A DNA stretch of 64,000 bases from Pempheris klunzingeri. Lineage: Eukaryota > Chordata > Actinopteri > Acropomatiformes > Pempheridae. Below, piece after piece: positions 15,224-26,146 of the stretch. The notes under the pieces were generated by a model, which worked only from the letters and a program-made list of their open reading frames with translations, did not search any database and had not been told where the DNA came from. Position 1 is the first letter of the stretch. Each line of letters starts with the position of its first letter. Location of the stretch: contig NC_092027.1 in assembly GCF_042242105.1 (NCBI RefSeq), positions 9,327,221 through 9,391,220 of the forward strand. The letters are read 5' to 3'. The translations under genes were made by a program, and so were the position numbers.

Positions 15224-15340
15224 GTCTGCAGTGAGGAAAGTAAAAGTCTTGTCACAGTTACACACAGACATGAACAGGAAGAGGAGCTGCTGCAGCAGAG
15301 TTATACTGTACCTGTGGGTCTGAATGGAGAGACTCCTCAA

Positions 15341-16958
15341 GGAATTCTTCTTCTTCCACTTTTCAATAAGTGAGTGTATCAGTCACAGTTTGTCGCTTCT
15401 TAACAAACTGTCAACTTTGTCAACATCCTTTGCTGTTTTGGCAGGATGTTAAGACATGTTACGTAAAGCCAAAGTGTTTCAGCAACTGTTTTGCAACGCT
15501 CTCTGTTTTCAGCCACGAAGAAGTGATGATAAAATCTATTATCTGACACAAACAATCTGCATGCTACAAGTGCTTTAGGCCACAAACCAGTCACAGTCAC
15601 ATGGTGTCCTCATATGTCTCCTGCAAACCACACTGAAATTCTACATTTTGCAATTATTGGACATAATGAATAAATCTTAATGGGATTAATTTAAAGTTGC
15701 TTGCACCAGTGTGGTAGTAAAACCTCAGAGTGCACTTCCATCACACATTTAGTTTTTACTATTTTCTGTAGAGCAGCTGACTGTGAAAAACTGATTGCAG
15801 AGTGCACCTGCTTATGGTTTATTTTTGATATTCTTTGTAATTTCAGCACCAGGTCTAAAAAAGCAACCATGTTGTTGGAAAGGAAACCTCTTTAAAGGGT
15901 TTTAAAGGGGCATGGAAGTCATGACAGGGTCGTTCGCTGCGTGTTTTCAATATAGAGTTTGGAGCAACATTGAAGATGATAATCAGCTCTACCTTAAATG
16001 GAGACTCCAACGATACAGTATTGCACTACCAAAAAGTTGTAGAACTTGCAGAAGTAGTAATAAAAGACAAATAAAACAGTACTAAACTATTTTAGCTTTG
16101 CACATTGATGGACGTGGAACCAGATATATTGTCTTTTTTATTCCACAAGTGAGGGAAATTCCTGTATCTTCCAATATTTTTGTGCTTTTCTCAGTAAATT
16201 GATAACAATGTTGTGAAACAGAACACCAGCCAGATTATTATAAAAGGCTTTAGTCTGGAGGAGGACCTCTTCCTGTGTCAGTGTGCCCTGGGTAACAATG
16301 AGAAAATAATTGGCAACAGGATATGTGTGAATGTGGAAAAGTATAAAGAGTAAAGGCTGGTGCTGAATGTTTTGAGATGATATAAAATATTACGGATAAG
16401 GGACGATTTTTCTTTTTAGGCCATGAAAATATCATGGCCCAGGACAGCATGTGCACCCAGCTCGTTGTCTACAGCTAATATGCGTTATCTCAAAGTACTG
16501 TGAGAACTGGCTGGAGAGCAGTTAGCCGTTATCTGTGTAATGCTGATGTCAACTCATGGCTTGTAAGCAATTAAAAATCTTTGTGAGACTTGTGACAATC
16601 TTGTGTCATTCTGGCATTTGATTATCAACTCTCATGTGCACCACAAGCTGATAATTCAGTTTCCATGACACGCACATTCTTCTTGGTCAAACATGGTAAA
16701 ACATGACTGCTTGCATCCTTTGTGGCTCAACCATAACTCCTGACAGCTAAGAAACACAGGACTGCAAAAATGACTCTGCAAAGTCAGCAAATATCTGCAG
16801 CAGCTGATGGACTGCTCTTTTTCCAAGGAAGAGCACTATATCATTGTTATTTATGTGACTTATTTTCATTTTCTCATAGTTTCCAAATGAGCTGACCAGT
16901 GATGTATATTCACAAAACGTGTGAAAACAGTTACTACTGCACAAAACTCCACATGTTG
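15341..16958. other. Intergenic region between PI-PLC gene and tmem272-like gene
   Basis: AT-rich DNA without a supported gene. The left part holds the promoter of the tmem272-like gene, and the right end is the 3' flank of the PI-PLC gene. Open frames here (for example minus 15400-15600, minus 16250-16456) have no family resemblance and no splice context. Confidence 0.5.
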
Positions 16959-16959
16959 A

Positions 16960-16965
16960 TTTATT
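16960..16965 (-). terminator. Polyadenylation signal of the PI-PLC gene
   Basis: AATAAA on the minus strand, about 215 bases after the stop codon of the PI-PLC reading frame. Confidence 0.5.
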
Positions 16966-17178
16966 TTTATGCAACATTTAATTGTTTCCAGTATCTTTGG
17001 TGAATAACACAACAAGGAGGTATAATTTCAAATCAAATTCAATACAGTTGATTAGTATGGTTATGCCTAACGACTGAATCTGACCTAGAACTGATGTCCA
17101 TGGTGATACCTCATTGATTGTACAGTCAATAACCAGTCTACTGTTCCTGCACATTGTGCACACGAGCTTAGTTTCAGC

Positions 17179-19029
17179 TCAGACTTTACCGACAAGATGT
17201 TTGATCATCTCTCTCATTGACGAAATGATATTTTTCAAACCACCCTTGCTATTAACTTGGTTAAAGGCCAGTTTTCTCTTTGTGACCTCTTTGAGCTGGA
17301 AGTCAATGATCATTTGAATAATAGAAACACCAGGGAAGTCCATACATATGATACCAAGACGCTGGTTCAGGTCCGTCTTGCCCTTCAGGTATTTGTAGAG
17401 TTGTGCATTGATGCGCTGAGCGACGGCTCTGGGAAACGCCAACACACCAGCTCCACTGCTGTAGGTGAGAAACATCTGGGCTTTGTTTCCATTAGGTGCA
17501 GCCTCCAGGTGTTCATAGACGCTCTGCCATTTTTCCTCCACATGCAGAATGGTGGGTACCTACAGGGAACACCGAATGTTTAATTACTCAAAAGCATTCA
17601 TTTCAATACTGCACCAATAGTTTATATATCCTGGTTGGAAAACGTAACTGTACACCTCAAACTCTAACAGCTAAAACACACGACTCTTGGCTTAGATCTA
17701 CGCACATTTTCTGCTTTCCCATTATGTTGTGGGCTGATGTTGGTTTTGTTGATTTTTTATTAATAGTTTTCATACCCTCCAGTCATCGGCTATGTCCAGA
17801 GAACCATAGCGCATCCCCAAGTCTGGCCCAGAAAAGTCTTGCAGGACGATGAGCTTCCCTCGGGCCTCTCTCATGGTTGGCACGAGCCGGCTGTGCCACA
17901 GCAGGTCCCAGTGACCGTAGCGATGGATGTAGTCGACCACAGCGCCGTAGATGTCATTCGTCTCACTGAACTCCTCTTTTAGACGCATCAGCACTATTTC
18001 ACTGGGATACTCTCGCAGGAAATCAGACACACCCTCCAGCACATGGCCGAAGTGTGCCCGCTGATAGGACACCCCGTGATGGATGGTGAGGTTCCCCTTG
18101 ACATGACGGACGCGGACATCCAGGAAGCGGACTCCAGCTCGGAGCTGCGAGGCCAAGCTCCATGTCTGGCACTCGGCATACACACCGCCAAAAAGGGCCA
18201 TGGTGTTGTGGGTGCCGGGCATGGTGACCTCAGACAGCGGCTGATCATCAGGGATGCTGGCCATCCAGGACGGGTTGAGGAACTCTGGGTTGGGTGTGTC
18301 GTCATAGTCAGGTCTCTGAATGGCACCGTAACTCAAACCAAAGACTCTAAAAGATAACAGAGCTTTGTGAGAAGAATAGTCTTTATCGTAAATCAGAGAG
18401 ATTTTTCGTATCCTCAGAGGAGGTCAAAGGTTAGAGTCTCATTCATGATTTAGGAGTTTTAAAGCCCTTTGAGAATATATCTGTCAATAATGGTGGCAAA
18501 AATATTAAATATAAAAATCATTTTTTTTTACAAGTTTGTCCAAATAATGATAAAATGTTGCATGGTTTGAATTAGCTGTTGAATTTCTCGATCACTACTC
18601 AAGTAAAAATTCAAAAAGTTTTGTGATATAAAACCTAAAATGGGAATGCAAATAATAAATTTGTATGTTAACATTGTGCATTACAAATCTGAGGAAGACA
18701 GTAATTATTATGTACATCATTATGTACATAAATTTTTTAGGATATTTATGTATGTATTTATTATCACATGTATTTCACATGTAGTTTTGTTTAAACTTAT
18801 AGTCTATGATTGTTTAGGTTTGTAGCTTTGTGTTTTATCATTCAGGATAAATAAACTTGTATAAATATTTAATTGTATTAGAACCTAAAATGGGAATGTG
18901 ATCAAACATAATGGTTTAGGCTGTTGGAAATGTGTGTTATCAATCTGAATTTACTCACCCCAACAGCACCATCATCTCAGTTAACATGTTCTTCATTTTC
19001 CCAGGGCCTCCTCTGATGTTGCTCATCAT
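17179..19029 (-). CDS. Single-domain phosphatidylinositol-specific phospholipase C (X domain), bacterial PI-PLC type
   Basis: Three coding exons on the minus strand: 19029-18960, 18344-17776 and 17559-17179, about 339 residues. A 5' non-coding exon ends near 19577 at a CAG/GTACGAG donor. The catalytic X-domain elements are visible: MPGTHNTM (first catalytic His, about residue 69), RFLDVRVR (Asp99/Arg101) and LTIHHGVSYQ (second His, 112/113), then SEIVLMRLKEEF, GKLIVLQDFSG and GIICMDFPGVSIIQ. There is no Y, PH, EF-hand or C2 domain, and the length fits bacterial secreted PI-PLC better than multidomain eukaryotic PLC. The stretch MKNMLTEMMVLLGVFGLSYG at the N-terminus looks like a signal peptide if translation starts at the internal Met12, so secretion or luminal location is an inference. 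The known reaction is cleavage of phosphatidylinositol or GPI anchors. Confidence 0.8.
18632..18898. repeat. Candidate retro-insertion flanked by a 17-bp direct repeat
   Basis: AACCTAAAATGGGAATG occurs identically at 18632-18648 and 18882-18898. The 233 bp between are AT-rich and end with GGATAAATAAACTTG shortly before the second repeat, resembling a polyadenylated RNA 3' end. A long perfect direct repeat of this size is what a target-primed insertion leaves. It sits in intron 1 of the PI-PLC gene. I do not recognise the source sequence. Confidence 0.45.
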
Positions 19030-21283
19030 GTCTGATTGATCAGTTCTGGTGGTCAGCAGAGGTAAAGTCAGGAAAAATGTCAATAACATAAAAATAAACC
19101 AACTGGTCAATGGAACAACAACAGCAACAATCAAACTTTACATCTGTATATGTTAGTGATATTTGCTGCTAAGAAGATACAAAAAATCATTATAATTTAC
19201 TTTGCTCACACTGCACCTTGTATTCTACTAATATGGGGTAATTTCCAGACTAAATATTGACAAGATACAATTATGACTGTTAAGAATAAAACAGATTATA
19301 TAGTAAAACTATATTTCCCATTTCCATCTAGTTCTCTCCTAGGCTAGTGCATATGACTAAAAAAGAAAAAGAAACGCCATTTTCCCTTCATGAAAGTATG
19401 TCGGCCAATATAAAAAAACCAAACAAAAACAGTGGAAACAATTCGATCCCGGTCCGGGCTGCGGTTGACCTCAGCTCACCCCTCCAGGCCATTTCAATGG
19501 CAGGCTTAAACCTTTCTAATCCCAAAAACTGAACCAAACCATCCACTGCTGCTGTGTCAAACCTGCTGATGTGTTGTTCTCGTACCTGAAACCAGAAGGT
19601 GTTCGTCCTCAGTCCGGTCCGAGCGCCTGGGGACAGAGAGAGGGGGAGAGAGAGAGAGGAGTGGAGGGGTCAGAGGAAAAATGACAGAGTCAGTGTGTCG
19701 AACTGGGACGTTATTGTGGGAAATACCATAGAGCAGCTGAGCTCTACGTTACAGAGCAGGGGTGGGAGCAGAGGGGTGTGTTTGTGTGTGAGGCGTATTC
19801 ATCTGATCACGTCCCTCACTTATTGTGATTCAGAGACACAATCAAGTCGAGGAAGTGGATCAAAAGGATATTATAAACTTGTGGATTCAGTGTTGGGCTT
19901 CTGGTCGGTGTTAAAGGTTTCTATAAGTCCATGCTGACCTTGCAATGAACCTGCCATAGTACCTCATTTTATCTTAAAAACCCAATTTAGACAGTTACAT
20001 GTAACAAGCTAAAATTACTTCAAATCCAAAATTGAAATCTGATCAGTAGAATAACTTTACAATCACTCAGAAACAAACAGCATTCATTTCCTTTCTATGT
20101 GCATCAAATACAGGTGAATGTTTTTCCGCAGGGTTTCTTATCAGTGAGAGCACTGAAATAGAGACACTCAACACTAAGATTATCACATGCCCAACAAGGA
20201 GGATGGGGGTATTATATTTTGTCGTTAGCTAAGCTCTTTTCCTCCCTGTTATGATGTTACTTTAGTAAGTCCTGAAGTTCACAAACAGATTCATTTGGTT
20301 TGGCTATAAAGAACACTTTACATCCACATATTCACAAAAAAAAACATACAACACAAACAAGATGTTGTTCCTAAAATTATGTCTGAACACAAATTGGTCC
20401 AGTAGTTTGTATGGGTTTTTTTAAAAAAAAAATTGTAATCCACTGGGCATCTGCTGAGACAGAGAACATAAAACTTAGAAAGGTGTGAAACTAGGTCACA
20501 GTGATCAACTTGCATTTCATTCGGACAAAGACACAGCTGCTGTCTTCTTCCAAACTAGAAGCTGCCAGCTGGTCACTGTGCTCCAGTTATTCTCTATAAA
20601 GCTATAAAATCTCTATAAATATTATTCTCATAATAAAATCCAGTGGGCACTAATGGGAACCATGGCAATGTACTAAACCAACTGCAGGCAAACCTCTTCA
20701 AACATTATTTGATGAAATGAGCTGCAAAAACATAATGGGCCACTATGATGGTACAGTAATTATTTCCACTGCAGCAAATGTTTGATACATTAAAATAACA
20801 CAAAAGCAGAAACTACCAAAAAGTCCTGATGTTTGTAGTTTTAAGTATTTTCTGCAGTTTTATTATTTGCTACATCAAACATTTGTTGAACTAACAAGAA
20901 CTTATTATTTTTAAAGGTTTTAATGGAGCACCTAATATGCCCAAATCTGTTATTAAAACACAATTGATTCATTGTTGTTATAGCAGCAGAAAGATGGGTG
21001 ACAAAAAAGAGAATCCGCTAGTAGCAGCTGTCATATTATACAAATGTAAATGTATGTGTTTGTTTCAATAACACTAATGCCAGAGTAGGTCCCTAAGCTG
21101 ACCTCACTGATCCACACAGAGCGAAACGTGCCAAAAACCTACCACACTGGAAAAAAATGCGAGAGAACACAAAGTCTCATCAGGTTTCTGAATGAGTGAC
21201 ATCATTATGGAAAATATGCTTGAAAGTCATATTTTTCCAAATGATTCACAGCTTGTCCTGTCCTCAGGTCTGAGAGGTCAGGG

Positions 21284-21287
<4 letters not shown>

Positions 21288-21314
<27 letters not shown>

Positions 21315-21315
21315 A
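21288..21315. repeat. (GT)n microsatellite
   Basis: About 14 GT units. Confidence 0.9.
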
Positions 21316-21763
21316 GTACATGGAAAACTCTGCAGATGTTTTCTTGTTTTGTCTCATATCACCACGTGGGAAGACAAATATTACATAACAGACTTGTCCT
21401 TCACTGAATAATATTTGGTTAGCTGTTGATACAGATTAAGTACCCAGAGTGCACAGAATAGAAATTCTAATCAGGCCAGGTGAAGCTAGACGAATGCTGC
21501 AGACTAAGAGCACTTTCTTTAACTTTTACCACAACAATGAAAACATTCAACATTTCAACGCATTACGCAGTTAGTCAAAAGGAAAAATATGCTAATGTTA
21601 AACTATCCACTATCCCTGCTGTCAATAACTATATCAACAATTCTGTTATTTTTATTTGATATGAATTCATTCGATTGTTGTTGATTATTATTTGTTCTAA
21701 AAGCCTCTAGCAAAGTTGTCATAACATGGTATTTTAATACCAGGGGTCTTGATGTGGAGGAAG

Positions 21764-21793
21764 CTGAGGAGGAGGAGGAGGAGGAGGAGGAGA
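21764..21793. repeat. (GAG)n trinucleotide repeat
   Basis: About nine GAG units within an otherwise AT-rich intergenic region. Confidence 0.85.
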
Positions 21794-22002
21794 AGTTTAG
21801 GTGCAGGAGCATGTAATGCTGTGAGCTGCAGTGTAATTCTTTATTGTACCACCAGATGGCATTAAAGTGCTATACTTTGAAAGCCTGGCTTTAATGTTAG
21901 ACGCTTTTAATGAAAAAGCATTTAAAAATGAAGTAAAGCACTTCAAATCCGCTTTGCATATGAAATGTGCTGAATAAATGAACTTGTCTTGTCAGAGTTA
22001 TA

Positions 22003-22140
22003 GTCTACATAGCTGTTAACAAGGATGACGAGGGTGAAATTCGGAAGAAGTGGGCCAAGAGGGTGGAGTACATCCAGGAGAAGTTGCAGGGCAACATGGA
22101 CAAACAGAGCAAGAAAGTCCTACTGGTTTGGTGGAAAATA
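22003..22140 (+). pseudogene. Remnant of a second rapunzel gene (3' end only)
   Basis: Read on the plus strand this segment gives VYIAVNKDDEGEIRKKWAKR then VEYIQEKLQG, clearly homologous to the C-terminal AYTAVTEDDEDEVRAKWAKR plus VVEIQKKMQE of the intact rapunzel gene 3.9 kb downstream. Similarity continues past the intact gene's stop position: both carry TTTGGTGGAAA at comparable distance. No upstream part of the gene is visible before 22003. It is best read as the decayed end of a tandem duplicate; rapunzel-type genes are known as a tandem cluster in zebrafish. Confidence 0.75.
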
Positions 22141-22421
22141 AAAAAGATCTCTTTTGGGGTGTGTGTGTGGGAGGAATTTGATCTCATGTTCTCAGTATTT
22201 CAGGCTATGACCCTGAACGCTGGACGCATCCATACACCATGTAGCTGGGAGTTTATTCTGCCTTTTTACATGATTTTTCTATACTATCTTTCTTTTCTTG
22301 GCATTAACATTACTGCTGGAGGTATGAAGTCACCACCAGCTTTCAGGCACTTACTTATTTGTGATCTGTCTTCTTTCACAGAAACAATGCCTATGAAAAC
22401 ATAATATATTGTTTGTTACAC

Positions 22422-23427
22422 TTAACCCTCCTGTTGTCCTCATATTCTGTATACACCCCGTGTCCTCCGGGTCAAAATGACCCATCTTCGTTAAACCCCC
22501 AATATAAGCAACTTAATTGAATTTGAAACACCAAATCTTATTTTGCTTGAAGAAACAACTTGTCATTCACCACAAATTGTGTGAATACCTGAGTTTTCCC
22601 TCTTCATCTGGCAGAAAGATTGCATTTATTCAAGACACCACTCGTTGCTATGACACTGTCAATTGTATTATTGTTTCTTGTTGTCTTGACTCCCAGTTAT
22701 CAAATCGTAGCAGTCTTGAGTAGGTGTGAAAGAGTTTGAGTGGCATTGTGGCTCAGAAAATTGGCCTTCCACTCTCTGCATCCCATAGACTAGCTGCAGT
22801 CACATGACTGTATACACCTGCTAAGATTATGGGTATTATAGGGTATTCCTCCCCATCTTCTTCTTCTGATACATCCTCCACTACCTCTTCTGAATCACAG
22901 TTGTCTTGCTGGACATCTGAAAAAATCAGCTCTAGAGCCTGTTCGACGTTATGACGCGCACTCATGGCTTCAGCACAGAGATAATTCGGGGTACAGTCAT
23001 CTGCAGCACCTTTATAGCCTCTGGGAATCCACAGACAAAGGGGCGATATTTTTACATTTGGGTCAGATCAAAGGCAGTGCAGTCTGCAAGAAGACCACCT
23101 GTCTTGTCTTGTTTATGTCTGCTACTGATTGATCTGAGACAGAACTAAAACCTTCTCACATTCTGTGGTGTGTAACTAACTCTGTGACTGTGATTTCAAC
23201 TTAATTTGACTGTCGGGTCATTTTGACCCGAAGACGATCTTTGTACCTTTTTTTGTACAGCTTACATGGAAATGTGAATAAAGGCAACAATTCACTTTTT
23301 CTAATGTTGGGGTCAATCTAGGAAAAGTCATCAAATTTCAAGTTGAAAAAATATCGTTTAGGGGAATTTTTTTTGGTTTTTAACACAGTGGCGGGTCATT
23401 TTGACCCGAGGACAACAGGAGGGTTAA
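22422..23427. mobile_element. piggyBac-type DNA transposon copy, internally deleted
   Basis: The element is bounded by TTAA at 22422-22425 and 23424-23427 with inverted ends CCCTCCTGTTGTCCTC and (reading in) CCCTCCTGTTGTCCTCGGGT, the hallmark of piggyBac elements with their TTAA target. Sub-terminal palindromes CGGGTCAAAATGACCC recur near both ends and at about 23215-23230. On the minus strand 22965-22753 encodes an acidic segment with VEQALELIFSDVQQDNCDSE, like the N-terminal acidic region of piggyBac transposases. The catalytic DDD core is absent, so at about 1 kb this is a non-autonomous deletion derivative. Confidence 0.8.
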
Positions 23428-23999
23428 TGTCCTTTTTACATTTGCATATTGCATCATTGTGGTCGTTGTAATTATTGACATTTTAGTTTCAAAGAATGTA
23501 TGTGATTAACATGTTAGGCTCCTTCGTATGACATACCAACAAATGCTGATACATTTCTATACAATCACTAGGAAAACCTTTCTGTGACACTATCTGGAGA
23601 GAAATGAAGACATTTTCTAAATTAAGGACATTTTTCATGCTGTGAACACCTCCAACAAAATGTATCTCTTTTTCTATTCCAAAACCTTTTGCTCTAATAG
23701 ACCATCAGTCAAAATGATGGAATGTGTGTTTATCAGTTCACATCAGTTTTGCCAGTATCGACAGAATGCTGATAGTGATCAGCTATCAGCTGTTTCCTGG
23801 TTCTAAAGAATTACATATCTGATCAACACATTAAAAAAGGATACATGGTCATTCACAGCCTGTGTTTGGAGACTGTGGCTGCAGTACATCTGGAGGAACT
23901 CCCCTCATCCAATCAGCACAGGGCATGTATGAGTCACTTCCTCGTGTTTACTCCCTTATTTGGCAGGAAGGGGCTGTCCTAATTTGAATAAGGAGGAAA
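23428..23999 (+). promoter_or_regulatory. rapunzel upstream/promoter region with CCAAT, AP-1 and CArG motifs
   Basis: Within 95 bp before the first exon lie CCAATCAG at 23909-23916, an exact AP-1 site TGAGTCA at 23930-23936 and an exact SRF CArG box CCTTATTTGG at 23954-23963. The first, non-coding exon then follows and ends at 24061. The motif matches are read directly; their use is inferred. Confidence 0.5.
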
Positions 24000-24032
24000 A
24001 TGGTGGAAAGCAAAGTCAGACAGCCTCAGTAG
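24000..24032 (+). CDS. Short upstream ORF in the rapunzel 5' leader
   Basis: ATG at 24000 opens a 10-residue frame, MVESKVRQPQ, closed by TAG before the exon-1 donor at 24061/24062. If transcription starts upstream of 24000 this uORF would precede the main start, which is spliced in from 25297. Its translation is not established. Confidence 0.3.
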   Translation: MVESKVRQPQ

Positions 24033-24829
24033 ACAGAGAGATATCAGCAGTTTTTTCTCTGGTGAGTAAAGATCTGTCATCTCAGTGCTCTGTAATCTTT
24101 GTTCTGAAGGATGTTTAACCTCTGTGTGGTAGCTGAGTCAGCTGGGACAGATGAAATGAATGTGACAGATGGTTGATTCATGAGTGTGTGCAGTGGAGGA
24201 TCAGGAAATGAGAGAAACAGGCTAGAAGCAATCATAGTAACATATCCTGAGTTGAAGTTAATGGTGCTAAATAGCTGCTGGAGGTTATTTGAATTGTTAA
24301 AGATGATCAATGAAAGGTCAAGACCAATAACCAATTGTTAATCTCCAGTCTTTTTGGTGTTGCTATGAAGACACACCCACTGTTGTCCTGGAGTTATTTT
24401 TCCAGAAGAACAGCTTTGAGATGGATGAATAATGCCAAAACTATGAGAAAGATGCATTACAGTTGGATTTTGGTCTGTGGTCTCATAAACTACTAGTAGA
24501 TATTACTAGTGGTTTAGTAATATCTAGTATAGTATGGACTAATTTGTCACCTGTGACTCTGCATTAAACTGCTTTATTATAAACAATATGTTATAAAATG
24601 ATGTCCCAAATCACAGTACTTAATTACTTACCTACTTTGTGGAAGAACAAAAACAAGTTTCCTCTTCAGCTACAGCAATTAGTTTGATTAGACTGTCAAA
24701 AAAATTAGTAGACAATTAAGTTGTTTTTTTTTAAAGCTACAAAGTCAAACATTAATTGGTTAAATTAATAATGAAGTGTGTACATTTCTTAGTTGTCTTT
24801 TATATTAAGCTAAATATCTTTGGGATTCA

Positions 24830-24973
24830 GACAGTTTGGACAGAATAAGCAAATTTAATATGCAAACCAAGGCTTTGGGAAATTGTGATGAGCATTTTCT
24901 TCGGATTTGTTAATCTGATTAATTGAGAAAACAATAGTAAGGTACTGAAAATATTCATTACTTTCAGCCCTAG
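24830..24973 (+). repeat. Diverged MITE-like repeat (hAT-like 'GCTGCAACGATTA' family)
   Basis: Phrases CTTTGGGAAATTGTGATGAG, TGATTAATTGAGAAAACAAT and a terminal TTTCAGCCCTAG match the end of a repeat that also occurs at 63060-63372 and, reversed, at about 28266-28400. It lies in the rapunzel intron; the left boundary is unclear. Confidence 0.5.
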
Positions 24974-25342
24974 TTTTTTTCCTTGGCCCCACATGTTGAA
25001 GCTCTGTGCATAACAGCAGACAACACAAGCCCTCATTGCAACCTGTTGCCAGTAATATTAGAGTGTAAGAGGACACCTTCTACAATATGGCGTGTGTGCA
25101 GCAGCTGGTGACATGTGGGCTGCAGTGGCAGCAACCCGCGAGCTTAATATTTAGAGTAATGTAAGAACAAGCACCATTTGAGTTCCTCTGTGACTGTGAA
25201 TCCTTTAGTCAAAGCTCTTAGGCTAACATTCATTTACAAGAAGGCAGATTCAGTTTTAAGAATATGTGGGGCTTTTTTGTTTTTTTATCTCTCTAGACAC
25301 ACGTCGTGTGGACCTTAACGTGAGAGAAGTAAAGCAGCAGTG

Positions 25343-26029
25343 ATGGCTGATGCAGCACAGATCAAGAAAACTGCAGCCAAAGTGCTGTGCTGCGTGGAGA
25401 AGGTATCCTCCTTTGCCTCCTCCATCGACCCCATCTTTGGCATAGTCTCCTCCCTGGTTGGGGTGGCTCGCAAGGGCCTGACTGACGAGGAGAGCCACGC
25501 TCTAGACAAGGACTTCCAGCAGATCCACACTAAACTGGAGAGCATCTCCCAAAAGAACCAACAATGCCTGAGGCAGATCCGCATTGATGAGGTGAACGAA
25601 ACCTACGGCAGGTACGAGGAGTACATCAAGCACCAGTACGCCGCCTTCAACACCATGGTGGCGCATGTGAAGAAGGATCCAGACCGCACCAAGCACTACA
25701 TGGAGACCTTTGAGAAGGTTTATGAAAACGACAAAAGTGACATGAGCCTGGATGTGTACTACCGTGGTGTGATGGGTACCAATTTGCTGTTTGGAAGAAC
25801 CCTGCTGAAGGTGTACTTGGACAACTGTGGTGGAGACCGTGAGATCATGGAGCGCCGTTGTTCACACATCACCCACCTGTTCCACATGGGCCTCATCGCC
25901 CTCATGGCCTACACTGCTGTTACAGAGGACGACGAAGATGAGGTGCGGGCCAAGTGGGCCAAGAGGGTGGTGGAGATCCAGAAGAAGATGCAGGAGGTGC
26001 TCAGTCAGTGCAAAGACAAACCGTCCTGA
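25343..26029 (+). CDS. rpz: Protein rapunzel (fish-specific family)
   Basis: A single coding exon of 228 residues starts at ATG 25343; the GTG codon just before is not the start. A 5' non-coding exon ends at 24061 and splices to 25297 (CTCTCTAG acceptor). The N-terminus MADAAQIKKTAAKVLCCVEK plus VSSFASSIDPIFGIVSSLVG is characteristic of rapunzel, with a hydrophobic helix-like segment at about 20-40. A charged, helix-rich middle follows (EVNETYGRYEEYIKHQYAAF), and the C-terminus is AKWAKRVVEIQKKMQEVLSQ. In zebrafish a rapunzel mutation causes fin and bone overgrowth; the biochemical function is unknown. Which of the zebrafish paralogues (rpz to rpz5) is the orthologue cannot be decided here. 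AATAAA lies at 26141-26146. Confidence 0.88.
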   Translation: MADAAQIKKTAAKVLCCVEKVSSFASSIDPIFGIVSSLVGVARKGLTDEESHALDKDFQQIHTKLESISQKNQQCLRQIRIDEVNETYGRYEEYIKHQYAAFNTMVAHVKKDPDRTKHYMETFEKVYENDKSDMSLDVYYRGVMGTNLLFGRTLLKVYLDNCGGDREIMERRCSHITHLFHMGLIALMAYTAVTEDDEDEVRAKWAKRVVEIQKKMQEVLSQCKDKPS

Positions 26030-26140
26030 ACATAGATCAGCAGAGAGAGGACGCCGTCTGGGTTTGGTGGAAACAATACCGGTGGCAAAGTGTTCCAGCT
26101 GCGGACCAATGATAAAATACAAATTATGATATAATATATG

Positions 26141-26146
26141 AATAAA
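26141..26146 (+). terminator. rapunzel polyadenylation signal
   Basis: AATAAA about 112 bases after the rapunzel stop codon. Confidence 0.65.

Larger units (their letters stand above)
19578..22002. other. Region upstream of the PI-PLC gene
   Basis: The part next to 19578 (to about 19700) is GC-richer, with a GAGAG-rich stretch, and probably holds the first exon and promoter of the PI-PLC gene. The rest is AT-rich with a (GT)n run at 21288-21315 and a (GAG)n run at 21764-21793. No gene is supported. Confidence 0.5.

Noticed and set aside
15158-15340. Longer N-terminus for the tmem272-like protein (RSLSIQTHRYSITLL...)
   Set aside because: That frame starts at TTG and reads through an intron: a GTACAG donor follows 15312 and an acceptor precedes the ATG at 15223.
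22063-22404. 113-residue frame starting within the rapunzel remnant
   Set aside because: Only the first part is rapunzel-like; the rest is read-through of non-coding DNA beyond the old stop position.
24077-24334. Minus-strand 85-residue frame in the rapunzel intron
   Set aside because: No family features; it lies inside an intron defined by good splice sites.
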